From Hawksworthiomyces lignivorus (taxonomy: Eukaryota; Ascomycota; Sordariomycetes; Ophiostomatales; Ophiostomataceae): 64,000 nucleotides of DNA. Made by a program: the position numbers and the translations under genes. The notes beneath the pieces are model-generated. The model worked only from the letters and a program-made list of their open reading frames with translations. It had not been told where the DNA came from and did not search any database. The stretch is from the NCBI GenBank assembly GCA_002917075.1, contig NTMA01000023.1, forward strand, positions 372,001 through 436,000. The letters run 5' to 3'. Positions within the stretch are counted from its first letter, which is position 1. Every line of letters begins with the position of its first letter. Positions 23,471-36,500 of this stretch are shown here, one piece after another.

Positions 23471-23665
23471 GGATGATTGTAAGTGTGGAGTTTGCTTTCC
23501 ATATCAAAATCAGAGGAACAGCCTTCTCATGAGCGGAGTGCTTTCCCACCGTCACATCGAGCCGACGATCATCCGTCTCTCAGCCTTGGATGTGATGCTG
23601 CTTGCCAAAAAGGCGTTCTGATGGCTCAGGAGGCCTTACGTATTTCTGCCTCTTCTTAAATAAAC

Positions 23666-26600
23666 ATGGCGCTTGCATCTGTTGTGAAGATGCTCTTGCT
23701 TTTGTTGTGGGGGCCCTTGCTCGTCCATTGGTGCCAAGCCTCTTATGCTGTCGAGCATGAGGTTGTTTTCGGCCAGAAGAGTCTCTTTACTTCCTTTTAC
23801 CGCCATGATACTGCCGATAAGAGCACCTTCTTAGAAGCCTTGCTTGCTAATATGACGGTTGAGGACCTTGGTAAGCCAATGGAAGTACTCTACTTCCAGA
23901 GACTGCAGAGAGGCTAAGCAGCTAACGATATCCAGCGCTTCAGCTCTATCTCATGTTTGGCGACAACATAGTCGGACCAAACTCCGACAATGGGCAATAT
24001 GGTGAGTCATCTACGCAAATCAAAGACACATGTAGCCTCTATTGACTTTCACCTCCTACACAGACCATGCCATGCGCTTCAGCCCTGGTTCGCCGGTGGG
24101 CAACATACATGACCAGTAAGGAGATATTGACTCCAGAAAGGAAGTGATCCGCTACTGACACTGGGCAGCTACTCACTCAATACGTCCTCCTACAATGAAC
24201 TACAGAAGCTGAACCTGGAAAAGGCCCATCTTCCGATTCCATTCCTGCACATGGGCGAGTGTCTGCATGGCGTCGGCTCGTTTCAGCAGTCCATGTTCCC
24301 GCAGAGCCTTGGCCTGGCAGCATCGTTTGACACAGATCTGGTCCACCGTGTAGGACGAGCCATAGGTGCGGAAGCTCGATCTATCGGCGTGCACGCATGT
24401 TTCGCCCCTGTGCTGGACCTCGGACGGGAGCCTCGGTGGGGCAGAATGCAAGGTATGCTCCATCTCAGATATCGATTTACTCTTTCTGAAACTAACTTCT
24501 TGGTGCTGCAGAGGGCTGGGGAGAAGATAAGATACTGACAGCACGCATGGGCGTTGCATATGCGTCGGGGTTGTCGAAGAATGGGACTTGGTCAGATCCA
24601 GATGCCGTTGTGCCTGTGATGAAGGTGAAAACTCAAAACGATTAGACGTGTTGTTGACGCATGCATTCCACTGACTCGACAGCACTTCGCCGCTCACGGC
24701 TCTCCCGAGGCTGGTCGCAATGCCGCTCCATACGTGGGCTATGGCATGCGCACCGTGCTGCAAGATCTTCTCTTGCCATTCAAAGCTGCCGTTGACTTGG
24801 GAGGTGTACGTGGTGTGATGATGTACGTTCAGATGGAACCTTGATAAATAATTGTCCTTTCAAAAGAGACTGACCAAAATCGCAGGGCATACAATGAGCT
24901 GGATGGTGTCCCTGCTGTTGTCCATCCGTCATTGTACAAAGCACTCCGAGACTGGGACTTTGATGGATTTGTCATTGCGGACGATACGGGTGAGCATTCT
25001 CGTCGTGCCATGAGTGGATCGACCTTGACCGTGCTGACAGCTTGAAGCCATCAAAGAGCTCGAAAGGCCTCATCGGGTTGCGTCGTCGCCAGCCGATGCT
25101 CTTGGCCAGTGGTTCAATGCCGGCGGAATGATTCAATTCTACGACTATACTCTGGACACTTTTTTGAATGTAGGTCGTTCATATTTTTGTGACTGATCTC
25201 TTTGCTCTTCCTCGCTAATTCTGCTACAGGCGACCAAAGCTCTTGTATCGAACGGCACCGTGGCGCTTTCCACGCTACAGGCACACGTGCACAAGATTCT
25301 CAGTGTCAAATGGGACTTGGGCCTGTTTCACGATCCTTTGATCCCCTCACACGTTGATCCTGCTCAGCTGGTGCTGGACCACCGCGACCTGGCCCTCGAG
25401 GCCGCCCAGAAGAGTATTGTGCTGCTGAAGAACGAAAACCGCACATTGCCCCTGCAGCAAGGGACGGATGACGGAGCACCTGTGAGAAAGGTGGCTCTCC
25501 TGGGGCCGTTCGCCGACACGCTCAACTACGGCGACTACGCAGGCCCCTGGGGCCAGACGCCAGCCGCCCACGCGGTGACGCTGCGCCAAGCCATGCTGGA
25601 GTATGCGGCCAATGCATCGCTGCAGGTCTCGTCCGCCTGGGGCGCGAACGCCTGGGAGTACACCGCCCAAAATGTCGTGCCGCCGTATCTGCTGTCAGCT
25701 GACGGCGCTAGCGGCGGCTTGCGCGCGACGTACTATCCAGACGTCCAATTCGCGGGCACGCCGGTGCGCCCGCCCGGCCTCCAGGTGCCCGCTCTGGACT
25801 GGGGCCTCTACCCGCCGCCCGGCCTGCCGTCGCCGAATTTCAGCGCCGTGTGGGAGGGCGAGCTCGCGTCGCCCGTCGAAGCGGATGCGGCGACGGCAAC
25901 GGCGGCCGTGCACGGCTGGCTGGGCGTGGCCGTCGGCGCCCGCTGCCTGGCCCGCCTCTACGTGGACGGCGAGCTGCTGGTGACATCCGGCAGCGCGCCA
26001 GGCGACGGCGGCGACCAGCCTGGGCAGCATGCGGCATCCGCCTCCACGGTCCAGGGGAACATTCTGCCGTGGTCGTTTGTGCAGGCGAACGGGACAGCCC
26101 CGCCGGCGGGCGCGGCCGCGTTCGTCTTCCACCCGGGCGCCGCCCACCGCCTGCGCATCGAGCTCCAGGCCTGGGGCGCCTACGCCACCGTCGAGAACGA
26201 GAGCTCGCTGCGGTCGCAGATGCTGCTGTTCTGGAACCTCGTGCCGCGCTCGGCCGACGACGACGACGGCAGCGCCGGCGACGGCAGCGAGACCCAGACA
26301 GACGGCGCGACCGTCGCGCTGACCCAGGCGCGCGCCCTGGCCCGCGACGCCGACATTGTCGTCCTCGCCGTCGGCGCCGCCTGGAGCAGCGACGGCGAGA
26401 ACGGCGACCGCGCCGGCCTGGGTCTGCCCCCGAGCCAGGATGCCCTGGTGGAGACGGTGCTGTCCGACGCCGCGGCCGACGCTGCCGCTGCATCATCTCC
26501 CCCAAAGCCAGTCGTCCTCGTCCTCTACGGCGGCCGCCCTTTTTCCGTTCCCCATCACTACACCCGCGCCGCCGCAGTGCTCTCCGCCTTCTTCCTGGGA

Positions 26601-27194
26601 CAGGCCGGCGGCCGCGCCGTAGCGGACGTGCTGTTCGGCGCCGTCGATCCAGGCGGCGCTCGCCTGCCCCGTACCGTGTCGCGCAGCATCGGCCAGCTGC
26701 CTGCCTACTACAACTACAAGCCTTCAGCCCACGCCGCGCGCTACGTCGACCTGTCCGCCGCCGATCACCGTCCCAGCTATGCCTTTGGCCACGGTCTGTC
26801 GTACACAAATTTCTCCGTATCGTCGTTCCGCGCACAGTCCACGTCATCGTCGCCTCCCGGCTCATTTACGTCCGGCGACAACATCTCCTTTACAGCGCAA
26901 ATCCACAACACCGGCCCGCGGCCAGGCAGCTATACCCTGCAGGTTTATCTACTGGACCGTGTGTCTTCAGTCACGCAGCCTATCCGGCAGCTGGTCGCCT
27001 TTCGGCGGGTAGACCTAGCCGCCGGCAAGATGGCAGACGTTACGACTCCGCCACTCGAGGTTGATCGGTACTTGCGGATCCTCGACCGAAACGATCTGTG
27101 GCAGCTAGAAACTGGCGGCTACGAGTTTGCCTTGCGAGAGAATGGTGGCGACGATGCACAAGAACACGGCCGCACCACTCTCACATGTGTTTGA
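23666..27194 (+). CDS. Secreted GH3 beta-glycosidase with PA14 domain, nine exons
   Basis: This is a glycoside hydrolase family 3 enzyme, probably a beta-glucosidase or related exo-glycosidase acting outside the cell. Exons are 23666-23870, 23936-24001, 24064-24115, 24169-24452, 24512-24624, 24683-24822, 24886-24989, 25048-25169 and 25230-27194. All phases agree, giving 1,016 residues. A signal peptide occupies about residues 1-25. The TIM-barrel domain (about 50-360) has PIPFLHMGECLHGVG, FAPVLDLGREPRWGR, GWGED and KHFAAHG. The likely nucleophile is Asp319 in GFVIADDT, where many relatives have SDW. The alpha/beta sandwich domain contains a PA14 insertion (about 523-670, starting GLRATYYPDVQFAG). 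A fibronectin-III-like domain closes the protein (about 905-1000). The segment SSDGENGDRAGLGLP may carry the acid/base Glu. Substrate is not inferable. Confidence 0.9.
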
Positions 27195-27468
27195 GACATT
27201 GCAAATCATCTACTATAATTTGTATTGCTGAAGCACCAAGACAATACCAAAAGCTTATCGTCTATTGTCATTGAAACAAGTATTGTGTTTTGGCGGTTTC
27301 TAGAAGTAAGGAAATATTACGATCATGAAGATGTAGATATACAAATTAAGACTTGCAGAAAAGCCATGTCTAAAAATGATAAATAAATGAATGAAATGAA
27401 ACAGAATATCATTACCCCGTTCCTCGGTTTCATATATCCCGAGATACTCTTCTCTCCACACAGCATTA

Positions 27469-30400
27469 TTAAAACAGCTGTGTCAGGCTGTAGACCAAGA
27501 GCCTGTCTGCGGCACCGCAGTACTCGCTACTGTTGCCAGGGCAGACAGTCGTGCACTGAGCCAGCGAAACGATGCCTCCGGTTGAGCTGTTGCCATTTCC
27601 TCCCAGATTTAATGTGTTGCCGCACCAGCATTGGGTGCCATTCCCCAGGCCTGCATAGTTGTAGCTCCCGCACTTGCTCAAACAGAGCTCCACACCCATG
27701 TTAGAATCCTGCTCGACCATGACTGACAACAAGTGTCCTGGAGATGGCTCCTTGTAGCAGTTGTCGATCGCAAAGTCCTCATTGCCCAGGGCAAATGTAC
27801 GCAATTTACATTGATTGCCACTTGGAGGCGTGGTAGCTAAAGAGGACGTGGCTGGTGGCGCTGATGAGGAAGATGCGCTCGTTGCTGTGTGGGTAGAGCT
27901 CGTCGAAGAAGATGTGCTACGTGAAGAAGATGAGGATGACGTAGTTGAGGCGGCGTCAGATGAGGATTGCAGTGAAGAAGATGAAAGAGACGAAGATGAT
28001 GCCGTGGCCAAAGAAGAGCTTTTCGCAGTAGAACTAGGCGAGCCACTAGAAGATAACGAGGATACGACGCTAGACGATTCGACACCTGTCGATGAAGACG
28101 ATGATGTAGACGCCGACGTTGATGCTGGCGTTGACAGAGGAGCATTAGATGACGAAGAGGAAGGTGCAGAGGTGAGAGACGAGGTAAACACCGAGGAAGA
28201 TGTGCCAGAAGATTTCGATGGCGGCGACGTTGATGAAGTAGCAAGGTTGGAAGAGCTAACACCGATCGACGATGAGCTCGAAACTTGCGTTGATGAGTCC
28301 AGCGAAGAAATTATTGATGAAGTTGCCGAGGTAGATGTCGAGCCAGGCAGCGACGACGAGGCACTCGATGATGCACTGGACGATGTGCTAGACGACGCCC
28401 TGGATGAAGCACTCGATGAATCACTCGACGAGATGCTCGCTGAGGCGCTCGCTGAGACACTCGCTGAGGCGCTCGCTGAGACACTCGCTGAGGCGCTTGA
28501 TGAGGCACCAGACGACGACTCAGATGTAGCGGGTGCGGATGAGGAGGATGGTGCCAAGGAAGATGAGGTCGGAAGGCCTACTGTCGAAGTTACTGTAACT
28601 GATGTTGATGTTGACACGGCAGATGATGACGTTGTCGGCGAGAAGGAAAAGATGTTCAGCTTGCCGCCGGCACCGCAGAGCTCGAAAGTGCTGCCGGCGC
28701 ACGCCATCGTACACTGAGTCTCATTAAGCTTGTTGACACCCACGCCTAGCGTGTTACCGCAATAGCACTCATGGGAGTACTCAACACCGAAGTAAGTGTA
28801 GCCAGCGCAGTAGCTCCCGCAATACTCCTCGGTCATGTTGGCAGTGTTAGTCGTAGACTTGGACGCAAGTGCGCGTCCAGTGGTAGCCTCGGAGTAGCAC
28901 CCCATGTACGAGAAGTTTCCGACACGAGGTTTAGCCGCCGGTGGGCCTGTCGGCATGCCCTTCTGGTAGTAGACGTTCAGGCGGTTTCCGGCGCCGCAGA
29001 GCTCAGAGCTATCACCCGCACAGTACATGGAGCAGTCAGTCTCTTTAGTCTGAGCACTTCCAGTACCGAAATAGTTGCCGCAGTAGCATTGGTCGCCGTA
29101 TTCGACACCGAAGTAAGCGTAGGCCGAGCAGTAAGAAGCGCACTCCTCGTAGGTCATCTGGTTGTTGGTTTGCGAGAGCGCGGCCAGAGCGCGGGTGTTT
29201 GTACCTTCGGTGTAACAGCCCTGGTAAGCCCAGTTGCCGACCGTAGGCTTGGTGGCGTGGGCAGCAGTAGTGGTCGTTGAGGTGGTGGATGTAGTTAACG
29301 TTGAGCTCGTCGTTGATGTCGTCGGCTTTACAGTAGACGAGACGAACGTCGAAGACGATACCAGTGTTGACGAAGCTGATTTCGTTGAGGAGATGGATGG
29401 CGTCGAGATAGAGTTGGCATTCAGCTGGTACACATCAAGCAGAAGACTACCGCCACAATACTCCGTCGTATTGCCTAGAGTTGAAATGTTAGCGGGAAGC
29501 TCTAACATGGAACAGGTGGGAATGGTTGCAAATTTTTTCTTACCGTTACAAGTCATGGAGCAAGCTGAAGTTGCTGCTTTAGATGCTCCAGAGTTGATCG
29601 TATTGCCAACCCAACACTATTAACGAAAACGATTCAGGTTAGATCTGAAGAATAGAGATTGGATAAATGAAAGTTGTTATATTTGATGGTACTCACTTCT
29701 CCGCCATACTCCAGACCGGCATACGTGTATCCGCCAGCCGCAGCAGCCAATAGACAGTTGGCGACTGTTCTGATTGATACGGACAGCTGGTTTGTAAAAG
29801 CACGGCTGCCTGAGGGTTCATTGTAACAGCCGATGAAGGAATAACCGTCCACTCCAGGATTTATATACGGACCGCCGGTGACAGTAGGAGCGGACGTCGA
29901 TGTTGACGCCGACGTCGACGTTCCAGATGTTGGTGGAGTCGCAGAAGTCGCAGAAGACGATGGGAGCACGACCGTTCCGTTGAGCTCATACACGTTCAGC
30001 AGCAGCGATCCACCACAGTACTCGGAGCCGTTGCCTTGATTTGTTAATACATTGAAAAAAATACGAACATGTGGCAGTGCAAAAGGGGCTCACCATTGCA
30101 AGTCATCGAGCAGCTCGACAGGGCCACTGAATAGGCACCGGAAGACAAAGAACTGCCGACCCAGCACTTGTTTTGACATTAGCATCAGACCGACGAATTT
30201 CACACAGAAACATTAAAGGGAGCGCAGTAGCTTACCTCGCCGCCGTATTCGAGACCGGCGTACAGATAGTTGCCAGCAGCCGCCGCAGCCAGACAATTGT
30301 CGATCGTCTGCGATGTGACCGACAACTGGCTGCCCAGGGCACGGCCCGTCGCGGGCTCGTGATAACAACCAATGCTCGCGTAGCCATAGTCACCTGGGTT

Positions 30401-33400
30401 GACCACAGGCCCGCTCGGAACGGACGTGCTGGAATTGGTGTTCGCACCCTCCAAGGCAAACAGTGAAATATAAGCGCCGCCCGCGTCAGCGCCGACACCG
30501 TTGCCACCGCAGATCTCATTGATGTTGCCAGAGCAAGGGTAGTTGCAGTCGCCCTCGCTGACCTGCTGAACGGGGATGTTGGGTCCGGCCCAGCACTCGC
30601 GATTGTACTGCACACCGCAGTATTCGTAGTTGCCCTGCGCACATGCAGCGATACACATCGCAATCGTGTTGTTGTCGTTGCCATAGAGCTGCGTCTGCAG
30701 CTGCCGTCCTGGGTTGTTCTCTTTGAAGCAGCCTACGTAACGGTAGATACTTTCACCGTTGTCCTGGAGAGGGGGGGCCTGCTCTGATACGGCCACGCAT
30801 GAAAATTGCATGTACTGCTTGTCCCAGTTCGGATCATTCGTGTTCATAGTCCAGTTAGCCGCACCGTAGTACGGGTCCATGTTCCACTGCTCCTTTGGCA
30901 CGGCACAATACAGATTGGCGGTGGCACTCTCGCCAGCTTGCAGGATCGTTCCCTCGGCCAGGTCAACCTGGTTAGCCGCGCCAATGATGCCCGACACGCC
31001 GAACGGCGGCTTGGACACTGTGATGGAAAGTGGCATGGCATCAGCGCTTCCATTGTTGGTAACACGCAGCTTGAGAGTCAGAGAGGTGTTCTCCGTAACA
31101 TTGCCAAAAGTGAAGTTGGCGTCCTTCTCATAGGGAATCCAGGTAACACCATCAGGCGCCTGGAACTCGACCAAGCAAGTAGGTGCGGTTCCGGCATTGG
31201 CGGTGACCTCGAAAGTCTGGTTGCCGCCATCAGAGGACACAACAACGAAGAGGGTGTAATTGCCACCGCTCGTAGGATTAAATGTTACGTCAATTGTATC
31301 ACCACCGTTAGCTGCAATAGTTGATGGAATACCAGACAGCGTAAAGGGCCCAACTTGGCTGCCGCTCGCGTTGTTAGTGGCAGACACCCAAGGGCCTGTA
31401 GCACTGACCTCGGAATAGAGGATGTTGGAGATAGTCAGGTCAGATTGGCCCTCGTTCGACAAAACAACCGGTTCGACGACGCCGCCAGGTGTTGCGCCGA
31501 TGACGACATTAGTAAATTCGAGCTCGGCAGGCGACACTGACAACAATGGACCAGCGCTCATGCCAGTACCTTCCAACAACACATGTGTTTCTGGCGAGTA
31601 TCCTGTAGCGCCATTTGACGTGGTGAGCAACACGCTTCCGGTTAATAAACCAACGGTGGTCGGGTTGAACGTGGTTTTGAAGCTGAACTTAGCGCCGGCA
31701 GCTAGGGTCAGCGGCAGAGTTGGCTCAGACACCACATCGAAATTGCTACTGTTCAGGCTCAGAGAGTTGAGCGTAACACCAATAATAGCCGTGCAGTTAA
31801 TGGTAAGCGCCACAGCGGCATCGTTGATATCGAGAGAACCGAAATTATCAGGATTCGTGCAGTTCAGTGGTGGAGTATCAGGCGCGCCAAAGCCGTATAC
31901 ATAACCCTGGGTAGTACCCATGTACATGCGGCCATCGCCAAAGACGGCGCGGGTAAACTTGGTGGTACCTGGGACAGAAAAGTTTCGGATCTCGGTCAAG
32001 TAGCCATTTTCAGGAATGGCATTGTAGACGCGCAAGTTGTTTCCTTGCACATCGGTAGTCCAGACCAGACCCGTGCCAGGTTCGCCATTCAGGGACGTCA
32101 CGGTGCCGTGGCTGACACCGAGAGTGTAGGCATTTTTCTCAGGGCTGTCAGCAACCTTGGTGAACGACGGAACGCCGTCATTGCAGGAGAACTTGAAGAC
32201 GTGCGAAGGATACTGGATGACATTGATGTAGACGTAGCCACCTTCGAGAGGGTAGACACCGGCACCGGCGTACACCGAGTTCTCATTCTGATACACCTGA
32301 AGGACGCGATCTCCAGAGTTGGGACCGGTACGATAGCCGCCCAAGTCGTCTAGGTTAAGCCAGTAGGTTTTGCCGCTCTTTCCCGTAATGACGCCCATGC
32401 GGGTAATGTTGCCGCAGGAGAACTCGCTCGGAAGCAGCTCCAGGGGTGACGTGCCCAGATCTTTGTCGGCGCCGTCTAGCGCCTGCTTCTCTTGCGGCAT
32501 GAAGAAGTCAACAATGGTAACCGAACCATCGTCGTTCAAGGTCATGTGCACAGCGGCTTCCTCGAGGGCCGTCGGCGGGTTGCGGCCCTCGACGGGAATA
32601 GTGCTCAGCTGCGAGGCGTAGCCATTGCCAGTACCAAAAAAGAGCGATCCCTTGTCATCCGACGCCAGACCACCGCCAGACATCCAAATACCACCGCCGG
32701 GGGTAGTGTTGGGCACACCTTCACCTTCGGTAGCAAAACGCTCCACTACGGCACCAGTAGTCTTGTCAAAGCCCATGAGCCAACCGGTGAAGTTGTACTG
32801 CACACAGTGAGATGCAAATCCAGCATAGATGTATTGGCCAGAGTGCAGCAGACCGGGGCGCTGGTGCTGAATGCCGCCGTTGAAACTGCGAATTGGGTTG
32901 TTCCGCGCAACAATGCCCTCAAGGTTGACGGGGAAATTGGGTCTTTCGCTGAGGTCGTTCACGTCCAGGGCATGCAGGTAGTACCGGCCATTCGGCTTTC
33001 CCTGGGGGCCGTTGCCGCCGTTCTGGTCGGCATACGTCTTGGACATGAGGTAAAGAGTGTCCGTGTCAGGGTCGATGACACCTGTGGAGGTAACGCCGAC
33101 CAAAGGGTTGATGTCGACGCAGCCATTCAGATCGGCAGTCAGGAAAGGAATAGCCAAATTACGCGAGGCAACAATGTCACCTGTCTTGGCGTCCAGCTTA
33201 TACACATTGTTCTGGGTTGTCGCAAAGTAGACATACTGGTTGCCGTCCTCGGGCGTATAGACCAGCGGTTGGGAGAAAATCTGCTCGTTTGCACCGTTGT
33301 AGTTACCTGGAAGCTGGGTCTTGAAGATCTGCGCAAATTCGCTGCTGCCAACAATGGCTGGGTCCATGTTGTGGTTTCTAACAAACTGTGTCAATACGGC

Positions 33401-33560
33401 GAGAAGACCCACGCCCTTTGTGTGCAGCAAAGACGGGCACTTACGTCTGGTATCCTGTTCTGGAGTTGTCACCTCCCCAGGTGATGGTGTCTGTCGATGC
33501 CAGTCCATTGGCTGAGCGGACCAGCATCGACAGTGCCGTAACGAGCACCGCTGCTATCAT
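27469..33560 (-). CDS. Giant secreted multi-WSC protein with beta-propeller and Ig-like modules, six exons
   Basis: Minus-strand exons are 33560-33445, 33377-30236, 30166-30094, 30034-29697, 29616-29544 and 29474-27469. All phases agree, giving 1,915 residues. A signal peptide (MIAAVLVTALSMLVRSANGL) leads into a PQQ/quinoprotein-like beta-propeller (about 30-540). Two or three Ig-like modules of the choice-of-anchor-D/ASH type follow (about 545-890). WSC domains sit at about 917-1014, 1036-1130, 1174-1267, 1329-1418, 1434-1524 and 1818-1910. A Ser/Thr/Ala-rich, mucin-like stalk of about 280 residues separates WSC5 from WSC6. WSC domains bind glycans in fungal wall sensors and secreted enzymes. 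There is no C-terminal membrane span or GPI signal, so it is probably secreted or wall-bound. WSC1-3 have CWAG or CWVG where WSC4-6 have CYCG or CWCG, so one Cys is missing. An enzymatic role for the propeller is unproven. Confidence 0.85.
28280..28520 (-). repeat. Degenerate 12/24-bp repeats coding the Ser/Ala stalk
   Basis: Within the stalk of the WSC protein the plus strand shows repeated gaggcgctcgct / gagacactcgct units (about 28435-28510) and looser serine-codon repeats around them. On the coding strand they give alternating Ser-Ala and Ser-Val. Such repeats change length readily by slippage. Confidence 0.75.
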
Positions 33561-36500
33561 CTTGCAAGGCGCGGCGTTCCTATGAATGTAACGAATGGAT
33601 GAGGAGAAACTCCAATAACGAAAAGGAAGGAGACGACAAAACAATTAAGAATGCCGGCTCATGGTCTGAGAGGAAGGGGGGCTGGGATGATGCGTATGCC
33701 GCAAGCAGTGCAGCTCTAGACCAAAATGGAAGATGAGGAAATAAATATTGAATCCAGTTTTATTTCGGGGAAGATATTACGACGAGAAAAAGAGTGGATG
33801 GAACAAAAGTGGAGGATGAATATGCCTTCTGGGCTGACTGGAAGAGAAGCTCCAGATGGTGCAAGTCAACGTGCTATGTCGGAAGGCTTCCGCATAACAT
33901 ACTGTCTTAGGCTACCCGGCGTATGCGCTATGGGAAAGCAGGCATTGAAGACAAGAAGCAAGAAAAAAAAAATCAGCCCGGTGCGTCTGCGTCAGAGAAA
34001 GATGTGCAAGAGACGAATATTGGATCAATTGGACCGGCGCCTTCCATCAGAGAACATGGGCTTCAAGCTTGCCACGTGCGCCCCGTAATTCCCGATGTAA
34101 AGGATAGACTATTGAACTTTCACGATTAATCCACTTAAGCCCATAGAGGAAAATGGAGCATGGGAGCGGAGCGAGTAATGGTTAGGGTGAGATGGAATAG
34201 CAAAAGAATATGTAGCAGCAAAAGAAAAACATGCTGCATGTTCTATTCTTACTCGAAAGCGATCTCTCAAGCCCGTTGTACTCCGTAAAGCTCACAGACC
34301 ACACTGCCCAAACAGGCAACTGGGGCTATGATAGACCAACGACTTTTTTCTCTTCGGTGTGGGTTGGTACCTTTTACAGAGCGGGCGTGAAGCAATCCGT
34401 CCAATGACGAGATGCTTGTGCCTGGAACGAGGCTAGCTAACCTGACACTGTGTTAGCCGATGCCACTACATCGGGAGGAACGGCAGAAAAAAATGGAAGA
34501 TCAGTAGAATGCCCACAAGAAGCCAATAAAAACAGACAAGAAAGAAGCTATGAAATTGCTTTCATTGGCGATGCGGTTTTGGTCCTACCCTCGCCTCGTC
34601 TGCTTGCGTATGCTATGTATTATCGGTCAGTGCGGCGCATGGATGGTGCCGCATTGCTCTTTAGCTAGTACTTACCTGACCCTTGTATGTTAGTGCAGGA
34701 AAGTATGCGAATCTAGTGCTCACTGCGAGGTAGCAAGAGTAAAATCAAACCATCGCCTGTTGGTGAGATTGGGCAAACGTGCACGTTCCAGTATTCGTTT
34801 CCGTCACTGGGGATCTGAAAGATACGAAAAAGTTGCCAAGAACCTCTAAAGGTCGCACGCGTGGGTGGAAAACAGGGGTGTTGAACTTTTTGGTCCGTTG
34901 CACTTTGCCTCATTATTCCATCGGTGACCGGCTAGGATGTGGGGAATATAGCAAAACTGTGCCGTCGCCCGTACTCGTTCGTGCCTTTTCTGTCTTTCTT
35001 CCCGTATCTCTCTAATGTGCTTATACGTATGCTCCGTACGGAAACAGTGCCGTACAACAAACACAATCGATGCCGAGTGCAAAAGCTCCAGTCTTTGTGC
35101 ATGCGCTTCGTCCAAGTCCAAGCGACAAGCAGCCTGGTTCCTTTTTCCTTGTGGTGGAGAGTTGAGAAAACTAGCAGCCCTGCAGGTACCAAAATTCCGC
35201 AGCAGTGACAAGGTAAAGGGAGTCTTTCGTATTGAGCGATGGCGGACGAGCTGAATCAAGTCCCTGCAAAGAAACTGGTTGCTTTAGTTGGATGTCTCGG
35301 ATGCAGGTAGCGGACTGCTTCGGTCTTCCACAGATGACAGCTATTCGAGAGACTGCTTTTGTATTTGCGTTCTCTTACAGTTTCGCTTGAAATCCTCTTT
35401 ATTTTAAGACCTATCTTCTCTCAGGAAAAGTCCAACAAGTTCTCGTCTTTGCCTCAGTATGTTGTCGCCATTAGGTCGATATTGCGGCGACTGGCGAGAC
35501 TTTGCTTCCAACATACGAGAGCCATCTATCACACAATCTGCAATCGCTGCAATGAGCTAAATATACAGTGCTTACATTCAAGAGAGGAAGGCGCTCTCGG
35601 AATTTTTATTTTTCAATTTAATTACACGGCAGCTGTGAGTCTGGGCGTCCTGCCTGCTGAAGGTAGGACAGTGTTCTGCCACTGTCTCAGCCGCCGGGAA
35701 GCTGCAGGTGCGCGACGCATGAAAGGGCGTGAGTAGGGAATGTTGGAGCGTTGGAGCGTTGGGCCGTGTGCAAAGGGAAGCGACAACTGTGCCATTTTGC
35801 AATGCTTAGAGGTTTAATAATTTTAATTTCTAGGACACTGCGGCCCCGAAAGCTCCCTCCATTACTTTCCTCTTTCGGAACTCTCGCTAATATACCCTTC
35901 CGATGTCACATGTACACATACATGCATACAGCTTGACTCCTTACTCCGTACATCTATTGTCTTATTGCATTTGCAAATCCTCGCTGGAACATGCATTGCA
36001 TAGGTACACTGCTTTACGCAGCTCGCAATCCTTGTATGGCTTACCTTCATGGGGAAACATGGGACGATCTTCTCCATGTGGTCGCACACACTGAGGACGC
36101 GTGTTGCACGATCCAATATTGCTACGAGAAACAGGAGCAGAGATCCAATAGAAGCACTCAAATACAACTCGGTGCTCTGCAAGCTATGGGGGGAAAATGG
36201 ACACTGTCCTATGTAGAGTAAGTCTTGGAAGTCAGATTGCCTCCAGGACACTTCAAAGTGGAAAAACAAGACGACCAAAAGGTCTCACAAAATTTTACAC
36301 ACGCATGCGAATTACATACATGCAAAGTATTTCCTGATAAAAAAATCCAGAGATGCCAGAGGTCGCCTTTGAGTGTGGCGTTTTAAGCCCTTTACGGGCT
36401 GAGTGCGATCTCAGAAGGGAGCAAACGGGACTCAGATGGGTGGAGCGGAGACGTTGTTAGCGAAAATAGTCTCGCAGCCTTAGTGGCGGTCCACAGGTAT

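Noticed and set aside
25850..27064. 404-codon plus-strand and 341-codon minus-strand frames in the GH3 gene
   Set aside because: Arg-rich shadows of the GC-rich last GH3 exon; the GH3 frame has the domains.
27815..28717. 300-codon acidic plus-strand frame
   Set aside because: It is the antisense shadow of the Ser-rich stalk of the WSC protein; its Asp/Glu richness is the mirror of serine codons.
27469..33560. Two or three separate WSC genes
   Set aside because: All five introns have proper splice ends and compatible phases, the joints fall inside WSC domains, and only the first exon has a signal peptide.
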